64,000 bases of DNA from Tamarix chinensis. Lineage: Eukaryota > Streptophyta > Magnoliopsida > Caryophyllales > Tamaricaceae. The DNA lies in the NCBI GenBank assembly GCA_030549775.1, contig CM060175.1:5518564-5582563 (forward strand). The letters run 5' to 3'. The notes under the pieces were generated by a model. It was not told where the DNA came from, searched no databases, and saw only the letters and a program-made list of their open reading frames with translations. The translations under genes and the position numbers were made by a program. This document shows positions 1-12,700 of the stretch, in pieces (the first letter of the stretch is position 1; each line of letters begins with the position of its first letter).

Positions 1-1720
1 ATTATGATATTATGTGATACTGTTAGTCTTAGGCCTTGCTAGACTTTGTTAAATCTCAAGCATATTGGCGTAATTTGTTATCTTGATAGGTTATATCTGA
101 ATAGATTCAAAATATGATTTAGTATAATTGTTTTTGAAATATTTTGAGGGTGAAAGTGTTGGTAATTTTTGGGACTTTGTCAAAATTTGTGATCTTAGAT
201 GATTCTTATCCTTCAGGGAATTTGGGGTCATATTATGAGTTTTGTGGGGATGAAAAGTATGTTATTGTAATCATTGATGTTTTTATATTAAATTTCATAT
301 ATATTATGTCAAGGTTTGGTTACATGTGTAGCGAGTTATGTTAAAAAGAAGTTTTTGTGGTGTTTATGAAGACTAGGGGAAATTTTTTCATTTTTGGGTC
401 AATTATAAATATCAAGGCTATGAAAGTGTTATTGGGGGTAAGTGTTCTATGTCTATAGTTTGGGATAATTATGAAATTTTTTTTACTAATGTTATGTGAA
501 GATGGCTTAAAATGGACTTAGAAATCCTAAGGACTTGATTGGTATTTTATGTGCGAAACATTGGAGTTAAGTCATGATTTTTGGATATGTTGGGATAATG
601 TATCAAATTTGATGGATTGGTGACTACTATTGGAGGATCTATGCCATAAATATGAATTAGGATTTTAGATGGGTATGATGGGTCTTTTTATTAGTGTTTT
701 ATTTCCTTGTGGCTTGGTTTTGCTTCTCTCCTATATTATGGTTATACTATGAGATTGTGGCATGTTGAACTTAGTTAACCATGGTGTATCTATGTGTACA
801 CATGAAATTAATTGTTGGAATGAATTCGGTAATATTGGTATTTCACATAATGATAAGAAATAATCCACATGGTAAGACATTAATATTTATAGTGGAAGAT
901 TACGTGTGCCAAGACTGAGTTATAACAACCCATTCCCCTGAATGACAATAGTGATAAGGAGCATTCTACTCTAGGATTTTTACAATTCTATTTTACTAGA
1001 TGATTATAGTGGCTAGGCGCATTCTTCTATGGGACATTATCACTTCATTCCGCCAAATGAGAATAGTGAGGTCCCTAAACTCAAGTGACTAAGTACATGG
1101 AAATGCATGGTCATCTAATTAATAAGGAAACTTAATATGGTTCTCCTAGAATAATCTATTATCATAAACATTATGTACGTATAGTCTTCCTTCATGTAGC
1201 CTTATATGATATGCGTGTCCCTATCTTGTGAAGGTTATTGTTATCTTATTTGGTTTGTAAATATTGGCCATTTTTTTTATGGGTGTTGCTCATTCACACA
1301 AGCAAACAACCCAGATGTTGATGTATAGGTCTCTAATGACTTCTTTCTTTGATAAGTTTGATACACTTTAAGTGGATGGGTGATTATATTATTTGGTTTG
1401 GGTGCAATGTGTGGGCTATCTGGTAGCTAGGGTTTTTTTCTGGATACCCTATAAGATCTTGGTTCCATATCATCCTGTTTATTATATTTTGATTATCTTG
1501 TACTTAGAGTTTATCTCTAAATTCTTCTTTGGTTTATGAAATCTCTCTCTTATTTTATTGCTATCTTCTTTGATGTTCATAATGTTTTATATTGTACTAG
1601 ATATAATAATGACACAAAAAAACCACACTCATATTTAGTATGGTGGTAATACCTAATTATTAAATGTTTAGCTTTCAGGAAAAAAAATTCTAGTAAATTT
1701 TAACGTGTTTCATTAGTACT
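1..1720 (+). repeat. 3' part of a family A long LTR, plus orientation
   Basis: No coding potential is visible. Near 1636-1720 lies the family's end module read in plus orientation: a GGTGGTAATACC-like box, an AT-rich spacer, then a degraded TTTTAACGTGTTTCA end. About 940-1110 contains the reverse complement of the CACTATTAT / GGTGGAATGG subrepeats seen at 40440-40930 and 59790-60190. The order of these two parts matches the better preserved copies. The left part lies outside the window. Assignment to the family is clear from the two modules; the exact right end is not. Confidence 0.55.
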
Positions 1721-2103
1721 TTTATGGTACCAAAAAACTTCATTTTTCAAAATTTTAAAATACTACTCTATAACAACAAGATATTGTTGTAATGACTTTA
1801 AGAGACAATTTATAACACACCAACCTCACTAAGGTCGTGAGTAGTTGCTTTAGAGTGATTTTAGGATCAAAAGACTAGCTCCATAAATTAACACGAGTTC
1901 TTTTAAGTTTTTTTTTATCAACTCACACGCATCCAGAAAAATTTCCTAAAAGGTCACTCATCCTTAAATTACTCCAAGTTAAGCACTCTTAATTATTGAC
2001 TTCTTTAATGATAACCTTTCCAAAAGAAGATACACCTTATTGAAAAATATAGTCTTAGTAATATTTTACTATATTTTTTGAGAATCTATTATCTACCACT
2101 AAT
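1721..2103. other. Unassigned, contains a dispersed repeat
   Basis: There is no gene here. The stretch around 1890-1960 (GAGTTCTT, a T run, ATCAACTCACACG, then a TCATCC box) recurs in diverged form near 6325-6420, so part of this interval is a dispersed repeat of unknown type. Confidence 0.4.
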
Positions 2104-3950
2104 TTAGAGGTTTTACATACACCCCACTATAATACTTTCATTTTCACTCCTAAAAATTTTGTTTAAAAGAATAAATAAAGCATAAGAAAACACAATAAAT
2201 AGGGTGTTATCACCACATCTAACATAAGACAAATATCCATCATATATCTCATTATAGGTGTAAGGCTAAAAACATGTCTAAGAAAACATAAAACATCAAC
2301 TATAATAAATCACTAAATCAAAACATCGCTAATATAATCAGTAGAAAACCTACGATGTAAAAATAAAATTTTTAAATCTCAACCAAGGATCAAAATCTAA
2401 ATGGTTGTTCACAACACCAAATTAAATTTACAACATAAAATTTTGAAAATACACAATATCTACAATAATTGCAAAAGTTATTGAATAATAAAACTCTAGC
2501 AGCTCTAACTCTCAACCAAAGCCAAAAATTATCGTATAACGCAAGCCAGAGTACCCACGCACAATCATCAAACAAGTGTAGCATCCATTTGATGATGTAT
2601 TGAGTAAACAAATCATGCTAATAGCATATGCACATTTAATGTTTAATCTAACACAAGAAGAAAAATTCATCTTGATTATCATGCAAGAATGTAAACGACA
2701 TCAATGGCATGCTCACATGTTATCATGTACATGGCATATCATGCTATCATATTAGATTATGGAAGATGAAAGAACTTGCTCTGCAGGTTAACACGTCGAA
2801 TATAAGAGTTCTCATTTCATGCTCATGCAGAATTACATAACATGGTATATTCATTTGCACAAAAATTTTAACTTATTTTCATGTAATCCTTTCACTTTAG
2901 TTCACCAAATCATTTATTAATCAATTCCACCAATGATATTACATCACACATTCCAATTCACATTCTTACCTATTTTTTTGTATATGAAATCATAGTTCAC
3001 TTATTCTACTTATTCCATTTATTTCACTCATCCATTTCTAGCCCACATTATTACTCACATCTAAGACATAACGAATAAGGAACCAACAAGGAACATGTTA
3101 CCTATTGCTCTAGGGTTTTAGCAAACATTGTGACCCATAACACTATAGTTATGACCGCCACTATGACCTATAGTTATATAGCTATGGCTAACACAACCAC
3201 TCAAGACATCCCAATATTTAAGTATCAAAACTCCCCATAGGGTCCATAGGTTACCTATAAAGTAGAGAGAGGGGCCTCATTAACACTTAGTAGTGATAAC
3301 ACATAAGAAATCACAAGGAAGGAGTTGATCGCATGACCATATCTAATCAAGCTAACCTATATAGAACTACCAACTAATCAACCAATGATAGTTAGCACAA
3401 CTTCCATAGGTGGACGAAAACCACCAGCTAATCGACAACTAACATACTTTACCCTTAAATCCATTCTTTTAGTTATCATTTAAATTATTCATAAATTATG
3501 TCAATGACCACATATTCCATCATACACGACATATCACTAATGTTCTCAACAACGATTGGATATGCTTACAAATAAAGAACTAAACCTCTTACATTCACAT
3601 TAACAACACATGACAATCAAAAGAAAATATTATGGTACACTTACGCAACTTACATATCATAACAAATTTAAGGCATATATAACTTATAAAATATAATTAC
3701 AAATAATCATGATTCATATATATGAGAAACTACGTAATATTACACCACAAGATCTATACAATGTATGTCAAAATAGCCAAATGGCTGAGGTATACAACCA
3801 TAGTCATGCTTGCTCATTTTGACCTACAACTTCATATAATATCATGTCTTTAAAACACTTAGATTTCACAATATACTTGTTTTCATGCTCAACATGAACC
3901 ATTCATGTAACCTTTAGCATACTCATAATAGAAATCACGTGATTGGTTAA
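2104..3950 (-). repeat. Family A LTR fragment, minus orientation
   Basis: The interval starts with a degraded TTACATACACCCC, followed after about 90 bases by GGGTGTTATCACC. This matches the TGTAACACCC...GGGTGTTACYRCC module that begins the minus-oriented copies at 30258, 39803 and 59084. Further in, the text near 3235-3290 (GGTCCATAGGTTACC, then a TAAAGTAGAGAG box) has counterparts near 19640-19675 and 31725-31760. No open frame is meaningful. The right end runs into the 800-bp tandem repeat at 3951, so it is truncated or interrupted there. Confidence 0.5.
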
Positions 3951-5800
3951 CAAATTCTAGCATGTTCCTGGCATGGACAAGACATGAATCGACATGCATC
4001 AACATATAAGAGTTTATTAACTATGATTTTAGGTGGTTTATTTAGTTTTAAATTTATCTTAGCACAAGAAGAAGGCAAAAACTAGTTTCGAAGCTCCACT
4101 AGAATGCTTTCCTAGATCACCGATGGAAGAAATAAAAGACTAAGTTAGGAAATCTAATTGAAGTAGAAAATAACAGAGAATTCTTTTTTATCAAAACAAC
4201 TTAAACCATTAGAAACTTTTGGAATGAGATTTTAATATGATTAATATCTATTTTAAAGTCCAAGTGGTTTTAATGTGATTAAAGCCCAAATCTAAAGCAA
4301 GTATGGTGGGCTAGGGTTTTGATATAAATACCCAAGCTAGGGTTTTTATTATAAATAGATCTCTTGCTCTCTCTCCTTCAAATGAGCAAACTATCTAGCC
4401 ACCATAGCATAGTTCTTTACAAAATTGAAACTGATCTCATTAGCGCTAGCACAAATCCTAACGATCTAGATTCTTAGTGTATGGATACCGTTGGAGGTAT
4501 GATCTAATTCACACTGTCTTGATCGAATATGATTGAAACCTAGCGATTTGATTTATCACAAATTGGATCAAGAAGTGGATCGAATCATCCTCATCTTCAA
4601 ACCAAAAATGATTCACAATTGGTAACCTAGTATAGGAGACTGGAAGGTTTGTTCTTAATCTAGCATGTGTTCTTGGTTTTATTTTAGCCCTTAATTTAAT
4701 TCCGCTGCATTATTTTTGTTGGCTAAAATCCTTCAATTATTTCTCGACAAATTCTAATATGTTCCTAGCACGGGCAAGACATGGATCAACATGCATCAAC
4801 ATATAAGAGTTTATTAACTACGAGCTTAGGAGATTTATTTAGTTTCCAAGCTATCCTAGTATAAGAAGAAGGCAAAGCCTAGTTTTGGAGCTCCACCAGA
4901 ATGCTTTCCTAGATTCTCGATGGAAGAAATGAAGGGATAAGTTAGGAAAACTAATTGAAGTAGAAAATAACAAAGAACAAAAACTTTTATCAGATAAAAA
5001 ACTTAAACCATTAGAAATTGGTAGGATGCGATTTTAATATGATTAATATCTCTTCAAAGACTAAGAGGTTTTAATGTGATTAAAGCCCAATTCCAAAGCT
5101 ACGATTGTGGACTAGGGTTTTGATATAAATACCCAAGCTAGAGTTTTATTATAAATAACCCTCTTGCTTTCACTCCTTCAAATGAGCGAACTATCTAGCC
5201 ACCATAACATATTTCTTCACTAAATTGAGAGTGATCTCATTGGCACTAGCATACATCCCCATCGATGTAGATTCGTAGTGTGTGGTTACTGGTGGAGGTG
5301 TGACATAATTCACATTCACTCGATCAAACAAGTTTAGAACCTAGAAATTGGAGTTATCACAAATTAGATCAAAAAGTCGATCGAATCATCCTCATCTTCA
5401 AACCAAAATTGATTCAATTGGTAATGCATTTTAGGTGACTAGCAGGTTCATTCTTAATCTAGCTTGTGCTCTTGGTTTTATTTTAGCCCTCAATTTTATT
5501 TCAGTGCATTATTTTTGTTAGCTATAATCCTTCAGTGATTTCTCAACACATTCTAACATGTTCCTAGTATGGACAGGACATGGATCAGCATGCATCAACA
5601 TATAAGAGTTTATTAACTATGAGTTTAGGCTTTTTTTTTTAGTTTTCAAGCTATCCTAGCACAAGAAGAAGATAAAACCTAGTTTTAGAGCTCTACTAGA
5701 ATGCTTTCATGGATCGCTAATGGAAGAAAAGAAGGACTTAGTTAGGAAAACTAATAAAAAAGAATGACTTTTTTTATTTATCAAAAACAACTTAAACCAT
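3951..5800. repeat. Tandem repeat, unit about 796-801 bp, about 2.3 copies
   Basis: Copies begin near 3951, 4747 and 5547, a spacing of 796 and then 800 bases. The third copy stops near 5800. Each unit begins around TTCTARYATGTTCC, passes an AAGAAGAAGG stretch, then a GATATAAATACCCAAGCT box (4321 and 5122) followed by a CT-rich leader, and closes with TTATTTTTGTTRGCT. The TATA-like box with a leader and the lack of coding sequence resemble a small non-autonomous LTR element (TRIM) or LTR units in tandem. I did not find a primer site or polypurine tract, so the class is an inference; the tandem structure is read directly. Confidence 0.75.
4321..4330 (+). promoter_or_regulatory. TATA-like box repeated in the 800-bp units
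   Basis: GATATAAATA is followed about 55 bases later by a CT-rich stretch. The same box lies at 5122 in the next unit with the same surroundings. It is the best candidate for a Pol II core promoter in this repeat. No transcript evidence is available. Confidence 0.35.
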
Positions 5801-6770
5801 TAGGGTTTATAAATCAAAATGTCAAACCAATTAATTTCAAAGAATTGATCGAAAATAATAAGTTAGAAGCACGCTTTAATTGATTTAAATCAAAAGTAAT
5901 AATCAATATGGAAAAAGGCCAAATGCCACCGCCTTTTAGAGACTATTATAAAAAAAATAGGGGTTTAAAAAATTAAATTATAAATTTTGACAATTCAAAT
6001 CAATTAAGACAAATTAATTGATAAGTTTCATTTGTATGTGTTTGTTGTGAAATTTGGTTTGATTGATTGTGGTTGATTTGATTAATTTCTAAGGTTTTAG
6101 GTTTCATCCGAATTGATATAACAGCTTGGATTTATTTGATTAAGTTATTTATGATAAATTGATTAAAGAATTTGTGTCGATTGGTAGAGTTAATTATCAA
6201 TCCTAAAAGCAATCCAAGTAAATACCCATGGCCAGTGTGCCCGAGTGTTCCACCACTCAAGAATGTAACGTCTTCATTGTGTATCAACTATTGACTACCT
6301 TATTATAGTTTATCTTAAAAAATAATACGAGTTCTTCTGAGAGTACTTTTTTATCAATTCACGTGTATCTTAATTTATTTTTTTTAAAGTCATCCATGGA
6401 TAAATTGTTTCGAATCAAACTTGCTTAATGGTGGAATTATTTAATGTTATGTTTCCTAAAAAAAATTATATGCTATTGATATAAATAGTCTTATTAGTTC
6501 TTTATAAAAAATCAATTATAAAACAAAGAGGAAGGGGGGGGAGAAATATCTACAAAAAGTTAGAGCTGTAATTTTTTATTTTTTATTTTTATATTGGCAC
6601 AAAGTAATAATTAGTATTTATTTTTCATTGGCTATAAGGTATGGATATAGTTTATTTTTATGTACGAACAATATAACCTTATAATTACTTATACTATACT
6701 TTATAGAGATGATAAATATTGGTGCGGTACACCAGACAAGCACAAATCTGGCTAATACTTTGTAGGAAAC
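5801..6770. other. Unassigned AT-rich DNA
   Basis: There is no supported gene. Around 6325-6420 lies the diverged partner of the dispersed repeat noted at 1890-1960. The rest is AT-rich with short homopolymer runs and no recognisable coding or terminal motifs. Confidence 0.4.
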
Positions 6771-8558
6771 GTGGATGATGGTCACATAGATAACACTGAC
6801 ATGAGTGATGATACCACTGCACGTAGTAATAATCAGAACTCTAAGTATTATCCGATATCTATTTATCTCATTTAATATTTAGAATAATTTGATCTAAAAT
6901 TTTAAATTAAATATTAGATATTATTTTTAAATATTTAAAATTTTAGATATCTAACAATAAGAATTCGATTGGTCGGATATTTAAATCGTAAATGATTCTA
7001 GTAATAATAGGAGCAGCAACGCGGCGCAAATGACAGAAGCAGCGATAATTCAAGTATAGTCAGGACAAAAAAAATATGAAGTAGACGAAAAGGGCAACGA
7101 GGAGGAGTGAGGAAGGTGAAAAGTAATCGGAGTTATAGTTTTACGGTACAGTATAGTTATCTATAAATAATTAAATATAATTTTTTTTAAAGCAGTTAGC
7201 TGCTTTCTATTGGGTTTCTACTTTTACTGAAAACTCAAGAGAGTTAGAATTTTAAAAAATAATATCCGATACAGCTGTGAGAATTTTACTTGTACTTTAT
7301 AAAAATGTAAGTAAAAAAAAAATCGTCGGTAACGTCATGAGTAAATAAAATTTCCACAAACAATGCTGCCTGCGACACAACAACTACTATCAATAATCAC
7401 AGAGCCACGTTGGTTTACTGCCGAGCGAGGGATATAAAAATCCTTTACCTTCGTATCCACTTCTTGCGTCGACTAAGTATTTTATTACGTGGCACGTCTC
7501 CGTCGCTAATTTGATTGATCGAAAAATATTCCACTATATATCTACCGACGGCGTATGACTTCTTTAAGAACGAGACGAGTGCCGCCGCCTGCCAGCCACC
7601 GGCATCGTATTTAAAAAATAAAAAAAGACGTAATGACGGGGCGACGCTGCACTGGCTTCTCTCTTCCTTTTTCCCCCCATTGATGTTGGGCTACCCGGAC
7701 GCGCTGCCATTGTTGTTGACTTTGCCGGAGGGATATTTTTCTGGCCAAAAATATCTATATCCGATATCGTCATCTTCGGCGGTCTTTCTACTCTCATACA
7801 CCGGTCGAAAACAGCGTTGGCTTTGAGTTTAGGTCAAAAAAATTCGGTTATTTTTTATATTATTATAATGATTTTTAGAGAATTCGGGTTGATGTTATTT
7901 AAATTTTATTTTATTTATTTTGTTTTACGATAAATAAATAAATAAAAATAATCAGGAGCAATATGCTCGGAAAATGTTGATGCTGGAGATGCCCGCACGC
8001 GGAGATGATCGGAATTTGATTCCTCCAATAGCGTAGATAACCCTCCTATTGCTAAATAAAATGTCTATTTTTTTTTTTGTATTTATAAATTATGTATCTT
8101 ATTTGATATTTAGGATACTGCTAAGAGGAGACAGATCGCATAGATATTATCGTTGACAAAAATCTCATACGTCAAGTTATATACGTTGCCAATTTACGCA
8201 TTGTTTCGCTAAAAATATACATAAAGATCCAACGAGATATAAAGAAAACGGAGCTTCAAAGCTTTGGATACACAGATCCTAAATCTTGCGCTGTGTTTGA
8301 CACGCCAAGAAGTAATTTATCAGTCGGTTTTTAGCTCGTTGAAGCTGATTTTCTTTTTTTTTTTGTTTGTTTAAAAAAAAATTGATTTCATACGTATCTT
8401 GTTTTCTAACTTTTACCATAGTTTTTGAAAAGATAGATAATAATTTTCAACTATAGCTTGCTTTTATGTTACTTTTGTCGAGCATAATGTTAATCAGGGG
8501 AGGAAAATACCTTTGGTTTATTTCATAATTCCTCCTTATCTAAAAAGAGTATTGGTTT
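6771..8558. other. Unassigned, with a GC-richer island at about 7340-7820
   Basis: The island is clearly less AT-rich than its surroundings. It contains a TATA-like GATATAAAAA at 7431-7440 and an ACGTGGC box at 7487-7493. Open frames of 103 codons (plus, 7515-7826) and 77 codons (minus, 7564-7797) overlap here on opposite strands. Neither resembles a family I know, and neither has clear splice sites or a domain. It could be a decayed low-copy gene or promoter remnant, or only a GC-richer repeat. Outside the island nothing is recognisable. Confidence 0.3.
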
Positions 8559-8697
8559 TAGATATAATCTTTATATTAAAAAGATTGTTACTTTGAAAAA
8601 ATAAATTATAGACTACTTTTTGATTTAGACATAACTTATTGTATTAAGGAAAAAGATTGTCACGTTTAGAAAAAAAATTATAGGCTAATTTCTATTT
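8559..8697. repeat. Local tandem duplication, about 70 bp x 2
   Basis: A unit starting TAGAYATAA, passing AAAAAGATTGT and ending at AATTATAGRCTA occurs at 8559 and again at 8626, with small indels. It is an AT-rich local duplication without coding content. Confidence 0.5.
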
Positions 8698-8849
8698 TTG
8701 CCCTTCTATTTTTTTTATTTTTTATTCTAAAACACAATAACTTTTGTGATAGTCTATCTACCGGATAAACTTAAAAAAAAATTGACAAAATTTTAAAAAA
8801 TTAACTCTTACTTAATATTTTTTTTAAATATCCGATCTGTTCAACAAGT

Positions 8850-9661
8850 TGAAAGGACCCGGGTAATATATGACAATACCCACAAGGATCAACACCAAGA
8901 CAATCAACCAAATAATAGAACCCAAATCTACCACAAATAATTCACCAAATAAAATCACCAAGCAAAACTAATTATGGGCAGCAAGCACAAACGAATAGAT
9001 TAGCAAAACGAACCAATCAACACACGATTTATACGTGGAAAACCCCTTCGATGTGAAGAGTAAAAACCACGGGACGTTTGAGGAGTCCACCCTATCTCCT
9101 TCTCTTATTATGATAAATTGAGGGCAAAATGAACCATCCAAATCAGTTCACAACAATTCACAACCCACCAACAAGAACATACATAAGAGCATAAGCAATA
9201 AGAGATCAAAGGTGAAAAATATCACCACAAATCAGCGATTCAGTCCCTCTGCAATAACAGACAAACTAGATCTCACCACGATGATCCAACCGTTCAAAAT
9301 GAGGCCCTATGTGTCCCCAACAAGCTGTCCAAATTTCAGCAAAATCCAACGGTGGAAACTCCGGCGATCGACAACTTTCTGAACGCTGTTCTTGAACAAT
9401 CGCAAATCACGATTCTCCAACCCTTTGTCTTCCTCTCTTCTTTTGCTTCTAATTGTGTGTGTGTCTTTCTGAATTCACACCTCTCATGTCTTGCCCTAAT
9501 TTGTAAAGCAAGTATTTATACCAAAGGCTTAATTAAGAAGCCCAAATAATAAGCCCAAGTTGGACTTAATCCAAGATTAGTAAAAATGCTATCAAATGCC
9601 CATTCCTTAGGACAAAGCAAAATACACATTTTACTAACACATGTGGGCTGGACCCACAACA
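8850..9661 (-). repeat. 3' LTR of the copia element
   Basis: In element orientation it starts TGTTGTGGG and ends CCTTTCA, obeying the TG...CA rule. It is 812 bp long and appears identical to 13844-14655. A TATAAATA box (minus strand, 9513-9520) is present. A 65-codon frame within the LTR, found in both copies, is not considered a gene. Confidence 0.95.
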
Positions 9662-9673
9662 ATCTCCCCCTCC
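9662..9673 (-). promoter_or_regulatory. Polypurine tract
   Basis: The minus strand reads GGAGGGGGAGAT immediately before the TG of the 3' LTR. This is the standard plus-strand primer of plant copia elements. It lies 36 bases past the gag-pol stop codon. Confidence 0.93.
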
Positions 9674-9708
9674 AGCCCAATGCGGGGAAGACACGATCAC
9701 TTCCATGA

Positions 9709-12700
9709 TCACTTGACCTTCATCCCAGCAAGCTTACCACAAACTTCAAGCTTGCTTCCAGGGACTAGCTTTGTCAACATATCTGCACCATTCTTATCGG
9801 TGTGAACTTTCTTCAGCTTCAAATGCTTCTCCTCGATCACATTCCTCAACCAATGATATCTAACATCAATATGCTTGGTACGAGCGTGATACATTGCATT
9901 CTTACTCAAGTCAATAGCACTCTGACTATCACAGAATACTACATACTCACCTTGCCTCAAACCCAACTCTCGAAGGAACCTCTTAAGCCATAACATCTCT
10001 TTACTTGCTTCCACGGCTGCTATATACTCTGCCTCAGTTGTGGACAATGCTACAAACTTTTGTAACTTGGATTGCCATGAAATGGCTCCCCCTGAAAATG
10101 TAAACACATAACCTGAGGTAGACTTTCTGTTATCAAGATCACCCGCCATGTCTGCATCAGTGTAGCCTTCAAGTATAGGTTTGCCACCTCCATAACACAA
10201 ACTCAATTTGGAAGTGCCTCGCAAGTATCTGAAAATCCACTTCACGGCTTCCCAGTGAGCCTTACCTGGATTGAATAAGTATCTGCTCACCAAACCAACA
10301 GCATGTGCAATATCTGGCCTAGTACACACCATAGCATACATCAAAGAACCAACAGCAGAAGAGTAAGGAATAGATGACATACTTTCTTTCTCCTTCTCTG
10401 TTGTAGGACAATCTCTCTTACTTAGCTTGAAATGAGTAGCTAGTGGTGTATTAACAGGCTTGGCATCCTTCATATTGAACCTTTCAAGCACCCGTTCAAT
10501 ATACTTTTCTTGTGATAACCACAATTTCCCAGCTTTCCTGTCACGAGCAATCTCCATGCCTAAGATTTGCTTTGCTGGACCCAAGTCTTTCATGTCAAAT
10601 GACTTGGACAAGTCTTTCTTCAAATTCTGAATAATATTTGCATCTTGTCCAACTATCAGCATATCATCAACATATAGCAGAAGGATGATAAATTTACCGC
10701 CAGGGAACTTTCTAAAATACACACAAGGATCGGCAGAAGTTCGTTTATAACCATTACTCATCATAAACGAATCAAATTTTCGGTACCATTGCCTTGGTGC
10801 CTGTTTAAGCCCATAAAGACTCTTCTTCAACTTGCAAACAAGTTTCTCTTTCCCTTTCTCTTCAAATTCTTCAGGCTGCTCCATGTAGATTTCTTCATGC
10901 AAGTCACCATGTAAGAAAGCAGTTTTCACATCAAGTTGCTCCAACTCAAGATCAAGACTTGCAGCTAAACCTAGCACGGTTCTGATAGATGTCATTTTGA
11001 ACACCGGAGAGAAGATTTCATCAAAGTCGATGCCCTTTTTCTGGTTGCATCCCTTAACCACCAATCTGGCTTTCCGCTTCACAATCTTCTCACCATCTTT
11101 CTTGTTCTTGAAAACCCACCTGTTCTTCAAGACTTTCCTGCCCTTGGGAGGCTTCACTAACTCATAAGTATCATTCTTTTTCAAGGAATCCATTTCTTCC
11201 TTCATAGCATCGAGCCAAATATTTTTCTCATCAGATGACAATACTTCCCGATAACTCTCTGGCTCCCCATCTTCTGTGACTAGAATGTACTCTGAGCTTG
11301 GATACTTTGTTGAAGGTTTACGCTCTCTAATTGACCTTCGAACCTCTGTATCCTCCACTTGAGGGGTAGGTTGCTCCCCCTGCTCATGAATCTCTTCATC
11401 ATAAATTTCTCCCTCATGAAGCTCTTCTTCATCAGATGAAGACTCACTATGATCTGAATGATCACCATCATCAAGAACTGGTACATCACCACCATCAGGT
11501 TGTACCTCACCAACATCATCAGGTATCACATCAACATAATCATTTGCTGGCTGCTCAACAGAAGTAGTAGAAGAAGAAACATCAGTAGAATCAAATAACA
11601 ATTCTGAGGAAGAAGAGTACCTTGTATTCAAAAGCTCTGCACCAGTCTTGTGCTCAAAGAATACTACATCTCTACTTCTCACTACCTTCTTCTTATCTGG
11701 ATCGTATAGTCTAAAACCATACTCTTCATCACCATAGCCAACAAACACACAAGGATGAGTTTTGGAATCAAGTTTTGACCTCTGTTCTTTCGGCACATGC
11801 ATATATGCCTTACACCCAAAAACTCTCAGATGTGAATATGTGGGATCACATCCCTTCCATGCTCTCTCAGGAATGTCAAGGCCAAGAGGAATTGATGGAG
11901 CTCTGTTGATCAAGTACACTGCACACTGTACTGCTTCACCCCAGAATGTCTTAGGAAGATTTGACATTCTAAGCATACATCTCACTTTCTCCACAATGGT
12001 TCTGTTCATTCTCTCTGCAACTCCATTGTGTTGTGGTGTGCCGGGCTCTGTCTTCTCATGTCTAATGCCATATTGTGAACAATAATGCTTGAATTCATTA
12101 GAAGTATATTCACCACCATTGTCTGATCGAAGACGCTTCAACTTTCTTTCTGTCTCCCTTTCTACCATGGCATGAAATTTCTGAAAAATCTCGAAAACTT
12201 GACTCTTTGTCTTCATCATGTAGACCCAAGTTTTCCGAGTAGCATCATCAATAAAGGTAACAAAATATTTATTACCACCAAGAGACTCCACCTCAATAGG
12301 ACCACAAACATCAGAGTGTACAAGCTCCAACTTATCTTGCCTTCTAGTAGACTTCCTAGCAAAGGAAGCTCTATGTTGTTTTCCTGCCAAACAATGATCA
12401 CAAGGGTCAAGAGAAATAGTTTTATCAACAGGAATAAGAGATTTACCTGCTAACAATTTCAACCCCTTGTCACTCATATGTCCTAGCCTTCGATGCCACA
12501 AATTAGGAGAATTCTTTTCTTCCACTGCATTCAACTCACCAGAACACACATTCAAGTATGTCTTGTATAAAGAACAACACAACTCGCCTCGAGCAACTGT
12601 CATAGAACCCTTGGATAATTTCCACTTGCCATCACCAAAGGTATGTCGAAAACCCTCTTGATCAAGGACATTTGGAGATAACAAGTTAAGGCGTAGATTA

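Noticed and set aside
9352..9549. 65-codon frame starting METPAIDNF, repeated identically at 14346-14543
   Set aside because: It lies in the LTRs on the strand opposite to the element's transcript. The identity reflects LTR identity, not selection on a protein.
11762..12085. Plus-strand frames within the copia gag-pol
   Set aside because: They are shadows of the intact minus-strand reading frame and have no independent features.
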